This document shows positions 1 to 5,851 of a DNA stretch of 5,851 bases, one piece after another. The notes beneath the pieces are model-generated. The model had not been told where the DNA came from. It did no database searches and saw nothing but the letters and a program-made list of their open reading frames with translations. The DNA is from Pseudomonadota bacterium (GTDB lineage Bacteria; Pseudomonadota; Alphaproteobacteria; Micropepsales; Micropepsaceae): contig JAKBAU010000178.1 in assembly GCA_021808875.1 (NCBI GenBank), positions 1 through 5,851 on the forward strand, given 5' to 3'. The translations under genes and the position numbers were made by a program. Positions within the stretch are counted from its first letter, which is position 1, and each line of letters starts with the position of its first letter.

Positions 1-296
1 CAGGCACGCGCAAAGGCGGCGTTCTCGGAGAGAAAACCGTAACCGGGATGGATGGCTTCAGCTCCGGTCCGCTCGGCCGCCTTGATGAGCCGGTCCGGAT
101 CAAGATAGGACTGCGCGACAGGTGCGGGCCCGATGAGGACTGCCTCGTCAGCCAGCGCCACATGTGGCGCTGCGGCATCGGCCTGCGAGTAGACCGCCAC
201 GGTGCGATAGCCGCAGGCCTTCGCGGTACGCAGGATGCGGACGGCGATTTCGCCACGATTGGCGATCAGGATCTTGTTGAAGTTGCGCCTGTCCAT
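1..296 (-). CDS. atuF: Acyl-CoA carboxylase alpha subunit, biotin carboxylase N-terminus (probable geranyl-CoA carboxylase AtuF; partial)
   Basis: Only the first 98 codons are present; the gene runs off the left edge. The N-terminus shows the biotin carboxylase signature: [19 protein letters not shown] (residues 8-26), then a [25 protein letters not shown] segment (33-53) and [11 protein letters not shown] (82-92), which is the start of the biotin carboxylase N-terminal domain. The full family protein has biotin carboxylase, BT and biotinyl domains and charges biotin with CO2 using ATP and bicarbonate in the cytoplasm. The sequence alone cannot separate geranyl-CoA from 3-methylcrotonyl-CoA or propionyl-CoA carboxylase alpha; the AtuF name is inferred from the atuA-atuC-atuE context. 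The start at 296 is preceded by GGAGGA (308-313) at 11 nt, a longish spacing. An in-frame ATG at 308 overlaps that SD and would have no ribosome site of its own. The gene starts 4 nt after the hydratase stop, so translation is probably coupled. Confidence 0.85.
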   Translation of the reverse strand, partial: MDRRNFNKILIANRGEIAVRILRTAKACGYRTVAVYSQADAAAPHVALADEAVLIGPAPVAQSYLDPDRLIKAAERTGAEAIHPGYGFLSENAAFARA

Positions 297-300
297 GTCG

Positions 301-1110
301 TTATGCATCCTCCGCCCAGCGCGGCTTGCGCTTCTCGATAAAGGCGGCAACGCCCTCGCGTCCCTCCGCACTCAGCATGCAGCGGGCAAAGCCCTCCGCG
401 GCAAAATCGAGTGCCTCACCGCGCGGGCGGCGCAGGGCCTCGAAGACAATTGCCTTGGTGACGGCATTGGCGCCGGGAGCGCAACGCGCGATCTGCGCCA
501 ATACCGTGATACACTGACCCTCGAGATCCTCTGCACCATCAGCAAGGATATGACCGATCCCAAGACGCACCGCCTCTGCGCCGGTGAAGCGTGCGCCGGT
601 GAGCATCAGCCTCCTGGCCTCAGTCAACCCCACGCGCTCCACCACGAAGGGCGCGATCTGCGCCGGGGGGATGCCAAGGCTGGTCTCGCTCAGCTGGAAG
701 CGCGTCTCTTTCTCCACGATGGTGACATCACCCACGCAGGCAAGTCCGAGCCCGCCACCCACCGCGCCGCCTTCGACCAGCATCACCACGACCTGCGGCT
801 GCTCATTCAGCTTGATCATCAGATCGCCGAAGCTGCGATTGGAACGGGCGATCTGGCTGGCATCGCCTGAGCCCTGCATGCCTGACTTGAAGCCCTTGAT
901 GTCGCCCCCGGCGCAGAACACCCCACCATTGCCGCGCAACACCAGGGTACGGACGCTGCGATCTTCGCGCACCTGATCGAGTACGGCGTGCAGTTCGCCC
1001 ACGATCTCCGCGGAAAGAGCATTGCGTGCCTCGGGTCGATTGAACCAGATGCGCAGCACACTGTTCTGCCGTTCAACAATGAGCGCCTTGGTTTCTTGCT
1101 GCTTAGTCAT
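301..1110 (-). CDS. atuE: Enoyl-CoA hydratase/isomerase family protein, probable isohexenylglutaconyl-CoA hydratase AtuE
   Basis: A 269-residue crotonase-fold protein of normal family length. The first oxyanion-hole element is FCAGGDI (65-71) and the second is [11 protein letters not shown] (114-124), followed by [20 protein letters not shown] (138-157). The APxxIAPFVV-like stretch and the late [10 protein letters not shown] (210-219) resemble AtuE proteins of pseudomonads, which hydrate isohexenylglutaconyl-CoA to 3-hydroxy-3-isohexenylglutaryl-CoA. Compared with rat mitochondrial crotonase, the Glu164 equivalent is present (Glu142) but the Glu144 position is Gly122, so it is not a classical two-glutamate hydratase. 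The C-terminus EKRKPRW is the usual crotonase tail. It lies between the two carboxylase subunit genes, which argues that its substrate is the carboxylase product. The start at 1110 was chosen for its SD GAGGG (1119-1123) at 8 nt; a GTG at 1125 overlapping the preceding stop would add five residues. The family is certain; the exact substrate is inferred from context. Confidence 0.82.
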   Translation of the reverse strand: MTKQQETKALIVERQNSVLRIWFNRPEARNALSAEIVGELHAVLDQVREDRSVRTLVLRGNGGVFCAGGDIKGFKSGMQGSGDASQIARSNRSFGDLMIKLNEQPQVVVMLVEGGAVGGGLGLACVGDVTIVEKETRFQLSETSLGIPPAQIAPFVVERVGLTEARRLMLTGARFTGAEAVRLGIGHILADGAEDLEGQCITVLAQIARCAPGANAVTKAIVFEALRRPRGEALDFAAEGFARCMLSAEGREGVAAFIEKRKPRWAEDA

Positions 1111-1124
1111 GTCCGCGTCCCTCA
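1111..1124 (-). promoter_or_regulatory. Ribosome binding site of atuE overlapping the atuC stop codon
   Basis: TGAGGGA reads across the atuC stop codon TGA (1124-1122) and gives an SD core GAGGG with 8 nt to the ATG at 1110. Ribosomes terminating on atuC would sit on this site, so translation of the two genes is probably coupled. The site favours the ATG at 1110 over the GTG at 1125, which overlaps the stop. Confidence 0.65.
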
Positions 1125-2744
1125 CATCCGGGCGATGCCAAAACTGTTGGGCGTTACCGTGCGGTGGCGTGCCTCCCAGCAGGTTTCGAGCAGAAAGCCC
1201 AGCACCTTGCGGGTGTCACGGGGATCGATCAGCCCGTCATCCAGCATGTGACCGGAGGTGTAAAAGGCGTCGGACTGGCCATCGAAATGCTGGATCAGCA
1301 TGGCCTCCTGCGCCTTCATCTGCGCCTCATCGAGGGTCACACCCTTGCGCGCGGCTCCCGCCTGCATCACCTGCGTCATGGTCCGCGCGGCCTGTTCGCC
1401 ACCCATTACACCGGTCCTGGCATTGGGCCAGGAGAAGACGAAATCCGGATCATAGCCTCGCCCGCACATGCCGTAATTACCTGCCCCAAAGCTGGCGCCG
1501 ATCATGAAGGTGAGGCGTGGTACACTCACATTGGTCACCGCCTGGATCATCTTGGAACCGTGCTTGATCATGCCGGCGCGCTCATAGGCCTTGCCGACCA
1601 GATAGCCAGTGGTGTTCTGCAGAAACACCAGCGGTATTTCTGCCTGGTCGCAAAGCTGCAGAAACTGCGCCGCCTTGGTGGCACCATCCGGATCGATCGG
1701 ACCATTATTGCCGATCAGTCCGACAGCGTGACCGTGCACTTCGGCCTGCAGACAGACCGTGGAGAGGCCATAAAGCGGCTTGAAATCGAGGATCTCCGAG
1801 CCGTCAACCAGCCGCGCCACCACTTCGCGCACGTCATAGGGTTTGCGATAGTCGAGGGGCACGATGCCGGCGACCTCATCAGGATCGTAGGCTGGCGCGG
1901 TCACAGCCTTTGGCCGGAGTGACGGGCAGCGCGTATTCCACTGCAGGCGCGCGACCACCTCGCGGGCGATCAGCAGACCATGGGCATCATCTTCAGCCAG
2001 ATATTCGGCGAGGCCCGAGACCGTGGCATGCATCTCCGCCCCGCCCAGTTCTTCCTCGCTGGCCACCTCGCCGGTAGCCGCTTTCAGAAGTGCAGGTCCG
2101 GCGAGAAACGCCTTGCCACGCCCCTTCACGGCGACAACATAATCACTCAGGCCGGGCATATAGGCACCGCCTGCAGTAGATGCCCCATGCAGGACCGTGA
2201 CCACCGGACAGCCTGCCTTGGACAGCCGCGCCAGATTGGCAAAGAGCCCGCCACCGACGACGAAGCCCTCCACCGTGTATTTCATGAGGTCCGCGCCCGC
2301 ACTTTCCACCAGATGCACGAAGGGCAGCTTCTTCTGGAGGGCAATCTCCTGGCAGCGCCGCAGGCGATAGCCGCCAGCGGCCGTCATGGCACCGGCATTA
2401 ATGCCGCTGTCATCGACGACGATGGCAACGCGCACACCCGCGATAAAGCCGATGCCGGCGATGACATTGCCGCCTGGGATGGAACGATCAGGATCCTTGG
2501 TGTCGAGGAGATAGCCGGCGGCATTGCCGATTTCGAGAAAGGGCAGCCCTGGATCAAGCAGCCGTGTCAGCCGCTCATGCGGGGTGAGCTGCCCGCGCGC
2601 ATCAAAATGAGCCTTGCGCTTTTCGGATTCGCGGCGGGAGCGGCCGTTGATCTCCCCAAGCCGTTCGACCAGCGCCAGCATCTCGGCGCGGTTGGTCCTG
2701 AATGCTTCGCTGCCTGTGCTGATCTTGGAAACGAACCGCGGCAT
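1122..2744 (-). CDS. atuC: Acyl-CoA carboxylase carboxyltransferase (beta) subunit, probable geranyl-CoA carboxylase AtuC
   Basis: A complete 540-residue carboxyltransferase, matching the length of geranyl- and methylcrotonyl-CoA carboxylase beta subunits (about 535-540). It should transfer CO2 from carboxybiotin on the alpha subunit to an unsaturated acyl-CoA, in an alpha6beta6-type complex with the product of the partial gene at the left edge. N-domain: RLTRLLDPGLPFLEIG (58-73), the first oxyanion element HGASTAGGAYMPGLSDYVV (186-204), FLAGPALLKAATGEVASEEE (213-232). C-domain: IGNNGPID (344-351), QNTTGYLVGKAYERAG (376-391), and the second hole GASFGAGNYGMCGRGYDPDF (416-435) with WPNARTGVMGGEQAA (439-453). 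At the position of Phe in the HFGRIF motif of methylcrotonyl-CoA carboxylase this protein has Gly164, as in geranyl-CoA carboxylase, which fits a longer substrate. The SD AGAAGGA (2751-2757) lies 6 nt before the ATG. It is 12 nt downstream of atuA. The family is certain; the substrate is strongly suggested but not proven. Confidence 0.88.
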   Translation of the reverse strand: MPRFVSKISTGSEAFRTNRAEMLALVERLGEINGRSRRESEKRKAHFDARGQLTPHERLTRLLDPGLPFLEIGNAAGYLLDTKDPDRSIPGGNVIAGIGFIAGVRVAIVVDDSGINAGAMTAAGGYRLRRCQEIALQKKLPFVHLVESAGADLMKYTVEGFVVGGGLFANLARLSKAGCPVVTVLHGASTAGGAYMPGLSDYVVAVKGRGKAFLAGPALLKAATGEVASEEELGGAEMHATVSGLAEYLAEDDAHGLLIAREVVARLQWNTRCPSLRPKAVTAPAYDPDEVAGIVPLDYRKPYDVREVVARLVDGSEILDFKPLYGLSTVCLQAEVHGHAVGLIGNNGPIDPDGATKAAQFLQLCDQAEIPLVFLQNTTGYLVGKAYERAGMIKHGSKMIQAVTNVSVPRLTFMIGASFGAGNYGMCGRGYDPDFVFSWPNARTGVMGGEQAARTMTQVMQAGAARKGVTLDEAQMKAQEAMLIQHFDGQSDAFYTSGHMLDDGLIDPRDTRKVLGFLLETCWEARHRTVTPNSFGIARM

Positions 2745-2756
2745 GCGTTGTCCTTC

Positions 2757-4556
2757 TCAGAGAAGATGGTCCCGCCTGGCCAGCGCCCGGGGAATTTCGA
2801 CCGGTACCTCGAGCAGCAGTTGGGCATAGCCTTTGCCTTGCGGATCGTTACGCAGGCTGGCCACACCGCCACCTCCCAGCACCTCGTGGAGGAGAAAATT
2901 GAGCGCCGACGGTCCCGGCAGCACGAAGCGCTCCACTTTGCCTTCAAGAAAATGGGCAAAGCGGGCAGCAACCACCTCCGTGCTCAAGGAGCGGCAGATA
3001 TAGGGAAAATAATCTGTCCGCCGGGCGATGACACCGATATTGGCCTTGTTGCCCTTATCGCCGCTTCTGGCCCACGCCAGGGCAATGAGGGGCACGGGTA
3101 CGGGATCTTCGAGTGCGGAGGGCAGCGGCGGGGCCGGATGCACCAGCTGTGTGGGATCAAAGTGTGTACCAGGAGCATCGGCAAGGTTATGCAGACGTCC
3201 GTCGACCTCGACACCGATGGATACTGTCCTCTTGGGCAGCATGAAGGAAAAGAGCCGAGCCACTGGCATCGGCTTGGGCCGGCCACCAGCAAAGCCGGAA
3301 AGTCCGGGCGGCGTCGCCAGTCCAAGTCCTGTCGCCTCCTTGAGAAGGATGCCAATGCCGCTGGCGTCAGGATGCTTGGCCGCAATCTTCACTGCCACTT
3401 CACGCGCCGAGTTGATGCGCCGCTGCGGACCAAACTGTGACTCCGCGCCGATGACCTCGATGCTGGTCTCGGTAAATTCCGGCAGATTTAGTCCGCGCAA
3501 CGTCCGCCGCGCGCGCTTGAATACTGCCTCGGCAAAGCGCTCGGCCTTGCGGCTGGCATCAATACCATAAAAGCTCATGCTGAGGCCGCCGCGAAACCCA
3601 TCGAGATAGGTTGCGCAGACCTTGTAGCTGTCGGGTGCCGGCCGGCCTTTGGCACCGCAGACCCTTACGCGGTCCTTGCCTTCCGCGCTGATCGAGACGC
3701 GGGAAAAATCGCAGGCAACATCCGGCAGGAGATAGGCTTCAGGATCACCGATCTCATACAGCATCTGCTCGGACACTGTGCCGACATTGACCACTCCACC
3801 GGAGCCCTCCGGCTTGGTGCAGATGAAGCTGCCATCCGCCACCACTTCGGCGATCGGGTAACCGATATCTTCCAGACGGTCGATCACGCTCTCCCAGTCG
3901 GTGAAATTGCCACCGGTGGCCTGCGGCCCGCATTCGAGAATGTGCCCGGCGAGACTGCCGCCGGCGAGCTTGTCCCAGTCCTCCACTTGCCAGCCAAATT
4001 CATGGATCAGGGCGCCCAGTGTAACGGCGCTGTCGACACAGCGTCCGGTAATGACAATGTCTGCGCCTTCATCGAGCGCCTTGGCGATGGGAAAGGCCCC
4101 GAGATAGGCATTGACCGAGAGAATTTTGTCGGGAGCAGGAAAGCCCTCTCCGGAAAACATTTCGGCCGGAGCAGCGCGTGCCAGCTCCTCCTTCTGCGCC
4201 AAAAGATCATCACCGGTCACTGCCGCAACCTTTAGCGCGAGCCCACGCTCAGCGAGGAGTGCACGCACAGCCGCCGCACAGGCCTGCGGGTTCACACCGC
4301 CCGCATTGGCAATGATCTTCACCTTCTGACGGGCGATTTCAACCAGGTTGGGTTTCAGCGTCAGCGATATAAAATCGGTCGCGTACCCCATCTCCGGCTT
4401 CTCTGCGCGCGCGCGTGCGAGAATCGACATGGTGATTTCAGCGAGATAGTCATAGACGATGTAGTCGAGCCCGCCTGCCCGCAGCAGCTGCGGCGTGGCC
4501 ATCGCTGCGTCACCCCAAAAGCCGCTGGCGCCACCGATGCGAACAGTTCTTTCCAT
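2757..4556 (-). CDS. atuA: Acyclic terpene utilization AtuA family protein (formerly DUF1446)
   Basis: A complete 599-residue AtuA-family protein, the first gene of the run. The N-terminus VRIGGASGFWGD (5-16) and LDYIVYDYLAEITMSILAR (30-48) are typical of the AtuA/DUF1446 core, as are IIANAGGVNP (81-90), ITGRCVDSAVTLG (169-181), LECGPQATGGNF (207-218) and KPEGSGGVVNVGTVSEQMLYE (248-268). The smaller C-terminal domain (about 488-599) carries AWARSGDKGNKANIGVIAR (494-512) and LLHEVLGGGGVASLRNDPQG (555-574), so both AtuA domains are fused in one chain as in pseudomonads. The protein is soluble, with no signal peptide or membrane segment. AtuA is needed for citronellol/geraniol use in P. aeruginosa, but its reaction is unknown; no biochemical role is claimed here. 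The start at 4556 is fixed by GGGGAGG at 5 nt; a TTG at 4592 in the same frame would add 12 residues outside the conserved core. Followed by atuC after 12 nt. Confidence 0.92.
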   Translation of the reverse strand: MERTVRIGGASGFWGDAAMATPQLLRAGGLDYIVYDYLAEITMSILARARAEKPEMGYATDFISLTLKPNLVEIARQKVKIIANAGGVNPQACAAAVRALLAERGLALKVAAVTGDDLLAQKEELARAAPAEMFSGEGFPAPDKILSVNAYLGAFPIAKALDEGADIVITGRCVDSAVTLGALIHEFGWQVEDWDKLAGGSLAGHILECGPQATGGNFTDWESVIDRLEDIGYPIAEVVADGSFICTKPEGSGGVVNVGTVSEQMLYEIGDPEAYLLPDVACDFSRVSISAEGKDRVRVCGAKGRPAPDSYKVCATYLDGFRGGLSMSFYGIDASRKAERFAEAVFKRARRTLRGLNLPEFTETSIEVIGAESQFGPQRRINSAREVAVKIAAKHPDASGIGILLKEATGLGLATPPGLSGFAGGRPKPMPVARLFSFMLPKRTVSIGVEVDGRLHNLADAPGTHFDPTQLVHPAPPLPSALEDPVPVPLIALAWARSGDKGNKANIGVIARRTDYFPYICRSLSTEVVAARFAHFLEGKVERFVLPGPSALNFLLHEVLGGGGVASLRNDPQGKGYAQLLLEVPVEIPRALARRDHLL

Positions 4557-4568
4557 CTTCGCCTCCCC
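4557..4568 (-). promoter_or_regulatory. Strong Shine-Dalgarno site fixing the atuA start
   Basis: GGGGAGG (4562-4568) stands 5 nt before the ATG at 4556, close to an ideal SD and spacing. It settles the start against the upstream in-frame TTG at 4592 and suggests efficient translation of the first gene of the run. Confidence 0.8.
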
Positions 4569-4598
4569 GGCCCGCGCCACGTCTCGCGGCAAGCAGTT

Positions 4599-4628
4599 CT
4601 ATTAACGCCTGCCAAAGCCGGCAAGCAA
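4599..4628 (-). promoter_or_regulatory. Weak sigma70-like promoter candidate for the atu run
   Basis: On the minus strand TTGCTT (4628-4623) and TAATAG (4604-4599) are separated by 18 nt, which would start transcription around 4592 and give a leader of about 35 nt. Each hexamer matches the consensus at only three of six positions, so this is a guess based mainly on placement. A better -35-like hexamer, TTGACG (4653-4648), has no convincing -10 at proper distance. TACAAA (4714-4709) is a third possible -10 but lacks a -35. Confidence 0.2.
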
Positions 4629-4680
4629 CGCTCTTCAACTCTCGTTACGTCAACTTGCCATTGCGATCACGCAGAGAGAC

Positions 4681-4701
4681 GATGTTGCACTGCGCAACGT
4701 C
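4681..4701. promoter_or_regulatory. 21-bp inverted repeat, candidate operator upstream of atuA
   Basis: GATGTTGC-ACTGC-GCAACGTC has arms that match at seven of eight positions around a 5-bp centre. Size and symmetry suit a dimeric helix-turn-helix regulator such as TetR family members. In P. aeruginosa the TetR-type repressor AtuR binds inverted repeats upstream of atuA, which makes an operator here plausible, but I do not claim the same motif. It lies 125 bp before the atuA start, upstream of the weak promoter candidate, so it could serve an activator or a promoter located further upstream. No regulator gene is present in the window. Confidence 0.4.
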
Positions 4702-4801
4702 CGGGCTCTTTGTAGTGTCGTGCAGACGTCCTCCTGACGCACAGTACAAGCCTTCTGCTTTTTCGTGCCGGGTGATGCAACCCTGGTCTGGCGACTGCAG
4801 C

Positions 4802-4827
4802 AAAAAACCGTTCCTGCTATTGAACAG
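4802..4827 (-). terminator. Probable weak intrinsic terminator of the DUF7064-like gene
   Basis: On the minus strand CTGTTC and GAACGG pair into a 6-bp stem (one G-U pair) with an 8-nt loop, immediately followed by six T. The geometry is that of a Rho-independent terminator, though the stem is short and not GC-rich, so termination may be partial. It lies about 220 nt after the stop of the upstream gene and about 245 nt before atuA. Confidence 0.4.
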
Positions 4828-4838
4828 ATCCTAATCTG
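4825..4838. repeat. Perfect 5-bp inverted repeat CAGAT-N4-ATCTG
   Basis: CAGATCCTAATCTG has perfect 5-bp arms around a 4-bp centre. It overlaps the upstream arm of the terminator-like stem by three bases, so in RNA the two hairpins could not form fully at the same time. It could alternatively be a small protein-binding site, or chance. Confidence 0.3.
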
Positions 4839-5047
4839 AAAAGGCCACCGCTTTGATGCGCAGGCTCACTATGTCGCAGGCATTATCTTTGCCTCCAGGC
4901 GTAAACCTGAAACACTCGGTTTCCTGGGCAGGGCAAATCAGACGACACGTTCCCCGCTGTCAATTCGCTCACGCCAGCACGCGGTCAGGAAGCCCCTCTG
5001 TCGTGCCCAGGCCAGGCTTGCACCATCATCTGTTCGGGCCGCGCGGT

Positions 5048-5851
5048 TCAAAAGCCCGCAGCCTTGCCGTTAGGCATGCCATTTATGATCTGATCGAGAT
5101 ATTCGCTAAGGCCATAGCCGACCATGCCATTGCAGCGATATTCGGTCATGCCCTCGGTGATGCGTGTAATCAGTTCGGTACCATCTGCTGCAGTGCGGCG
5201 GTTGCGCAGGGGGATAAGTGACAATACCCGGCCGGTGACCTCGTAGCTCTTGCCTCCATGGGTTTTGACGCTGGCGCGCAGCGCCGTCTGACAATCGTCC
5301 GGGTCCCACTCGCTTTCAATGCGGCAGGTGCTGATCAGGTCATAGGCGCCATCGCTGAACACCATGCCGCCCTCGCGCACGTCACCTTCGCCATTTCCGA
5401 TCACCGACAGCATCATGCCGAAATCGCGTCCAAAATTCATCGGGCACCAGCGATACCAGTCAATGGCCTGCCAGTATCGCGGTCCCCACGACTTATCACG
5501 CAGGCCGTAGCCGGAGAGCGCATAGCGTTCGCTGCCGACGACAAATTCTCCAGTGGCGGCGCAATGCTGCTCGTAATGGGCCTTGGCAAAGGATTTTTCG
5601 GGATCAATCGCGAGGGCAGAGCCGTCTGTGTTGATGGTCTCCCCGCCATACATGGGTGAGACGCCTTCATAATCGAGCACGATCTCGCAGGCCAGCACTG
5701 GATTGTTCCTGAACGCGGTCTTCGGGTCGGCCATCTGCTTTGGCTGCGCCAGGACGAGGATATTGCCGCTATAACTGAGCTTGAGACGCTTGAAGGGTTC
5801 GAGGACGTCGACCCTGAGGCCGCCCGCGTTCATTTGCGTGTTGCCGCTGAT
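5048..5851 (-). CDS. DUF7064-type, CrtC/AttH-like protein of unknown function (5' end outside the window)
   Basis: The frame is open to the right edge (267 codons plus stop), so the start lies outside; the ATG at 5833 is an internal methionine or at best an arbitrary first one. The key motif is GYGLRDKSWGPRYW (114-127), close to the G-x-G-x-R-D-H-S-W-G-x-R-x-W motif of lipocalin-like proteins related to hydroxyneurosporene synthase (CrtC) and AttH. The end VGYGLSEYLDQ (244-254) also fits DUF7064-type proteins, which are common in sphingomonads and relatives and often lie near steroid, terpene or aromatic catabolism genes. The usual His after RD is Lys120 here. No membrane segment or signal peptide is visible in the part seen. 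The reaction is unknown; a link to isoprenoid metabolism is suggested only by the neighbouring atu genes and by CrtC, which hydrates terminal isoprenoid double bonds. The family assignment is from memory of motifs, not a search. Confidence 0.6.
   Translation of the reverse strand: MSGNTQMNAGGLRVDVLEPFKRLKLSYSGNILVLAQPKQMADPKTAFRNNPVLACEIVLDYEGVSPMYGGETINTDGSALAIDPEKSFAKAHYEQHCAATGEFVVGSERYALSGYGLRDKSWGPRYWQAIDWYRWCPMNFGRDFGMMLSVIGNGEGDVREGGMVFSDGAYDLISTCRIESEWDPDDCQTALRASVKTHGGKSYEVTGRVLSLIPLRNRRTAADGTELITRITEGMTEYRCNGMVGYGLSEYLDQIINGMPNGKAAGF

Larger units (their letters stand above)
4557..5047. other. Non-coding region between the DUF7064-like gene and the atu run
   Basis: About 490 bp without a credible gene on either strand. 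It separates two genes that point the same way and is the obvious place for the atu promoter and for termination of the upstream gene. It contains the terminator-like hairpin, the inverted repeats and the weak promoter candidate listed separately. The stretch around 4800-4920 is visibly more AT-rich than the flanking genes. A plus-strand reading frame beginning at 4853 runs into the antisense of the upstream gene, lacks a ribosome site and is not considered a gene. I see no tRNA, structured riboswitch or insertion sequence remnants here. Confidence 0.7.

Noticed and set aside
235..870. Plus-strand open frame of 211 codons across the atuF/atuE junction
   Set aside because: It is antisense to two conserved genes, including the biotin carboxylase ANRGEIA motif; no independent coding evidence.
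1111..1125. GTG start of atuE at 1125
   Set aside because: It lacks a good SD, whereas the ATG at 1110 has GAGGG at 8 nt. The GTG cannot be fully excluded because an overlap with the stop is a common coupling arrangement.
1164..1922. Plus-strand open frame of 252 codons inside atuC
   Set aside because: It is the exact antisense of conserved carboxyltransferase motifs and has low-complexity His/Gly/Asp-rich composition without family features.
1980..3440. Plus-strand open frame of 486 codons antisense to atuC and atuA
   Set aside because: It crosses the junction of two well-supported minus-strand genes, its translation is rich in His, Arg and Cys with no recognisable motif, and it has no ribosome site. 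It is a by-product of GC-rich codon usage.
4557..4592. Upstream TTG start of atuA at 4592, adding 12 residues
   Set aside because: The ATG at 4556 has a near-ideal SD at 5 nt and begins directly before the conserved VRIGGASGFWGD; the extension would read through that SD.
4878..4900. Short inverted repeats AGGCA-N7-TGCCT and GCCT-CC-AGGC
   Set aside because: The arms are 4-5 bp, overlap each other, and have no T run; this is expected by chance in GC-rich DNA.
4958..4963. Consensus TTGACA on the minus strand as a -35 box
   Set aside because: The best -10-like hexamer (TCTGAT) is only 15 nt away, and the site lies upstream of the terminator-like hairpin and about 400 bp before atuA.
4853..5221. 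Plus-strand open frame of 122 codons starting in the gap
   Set aside because: No Shine-Dalgarno sequence, no recognisable domain, and its 3' half is antisense to the conserved end of the DUF7064-like gene.

Overview
The window is GC-rich, tightly packed bacterial DNA in which every supportable gene lies on the minus strand. Read in the direction of transcription (right to left) it holds: the 3' part of a gene for a CrtC/AttH-like (DUF7064-type) protein, entering from the right edge; a non-coding gap of about 490 bp; and then a tight four-gene run: atuA, atuC (carboxyltransferase/beta subunit of a biotin-dependent acyl-CoA carboxylase), atuE (crotonase-family hydratase) and the start of atuF (biotin carboxylase/alpha subunit), which leaves the window at the left edge. 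The gene content and codon bias suggest a proteobacterium, perhaps an alphaproteobacterium because DUF7064-like proteins are frequent in sphingomonads and their relatives. The taxonomic call is weak because no marker gene is present.

The four-gene run looks like a compact version of the acyclic terpene utilization (Atu) cluster known from Pseudomonas aeruginosa and P. citronellolis. In that pathway citronellol/geraniol-derived cis-geranyl-CoA is carboxylated by the AtuC-AtuF geranyl-CoA carboxylase, AtuE hydrates the resulting isohexenylglutaconyl-CoA, and a lyase then releases acetate so that the remainder can enter leucine-type catabolism. AtuA is required in pseudomonads but its reaction is not established. 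Here the order is A-C-E-F: the short-chain dehydrogenase (atuB) and citronellyl-CoA dehydrogenase (atuD) that interrupt the pseudomonad order are absent. Junctions are 12 nt, an SD overlapping the preceding stop, and 4 nt, so the genes are almost certainly one transcript with coupled translation.

The gap between the DUF7064-like gene and atuA carries a plausible intrinsic terminator for the upstream gene (weak stem plus six T), a competing hairpin just before it, a 21-bp inverted repeat that could be an operator, clustered CAAC repeats, a poor promoter candidate, and a very strong Shine-Dalgarno sequence that fixes the atuA start. No RNA genes, mobile elements, CRISPR arrays or attachment sites were seen. 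The most interesting open points are the missing atuB/atuD, the atypical crotonase active site of AtuE, the Gly at the carboxyltransferase selectivity position, and the neighbouring CrtC-like protein, whose relatives include an enzyme that hydrates isoprenoid double bonds.
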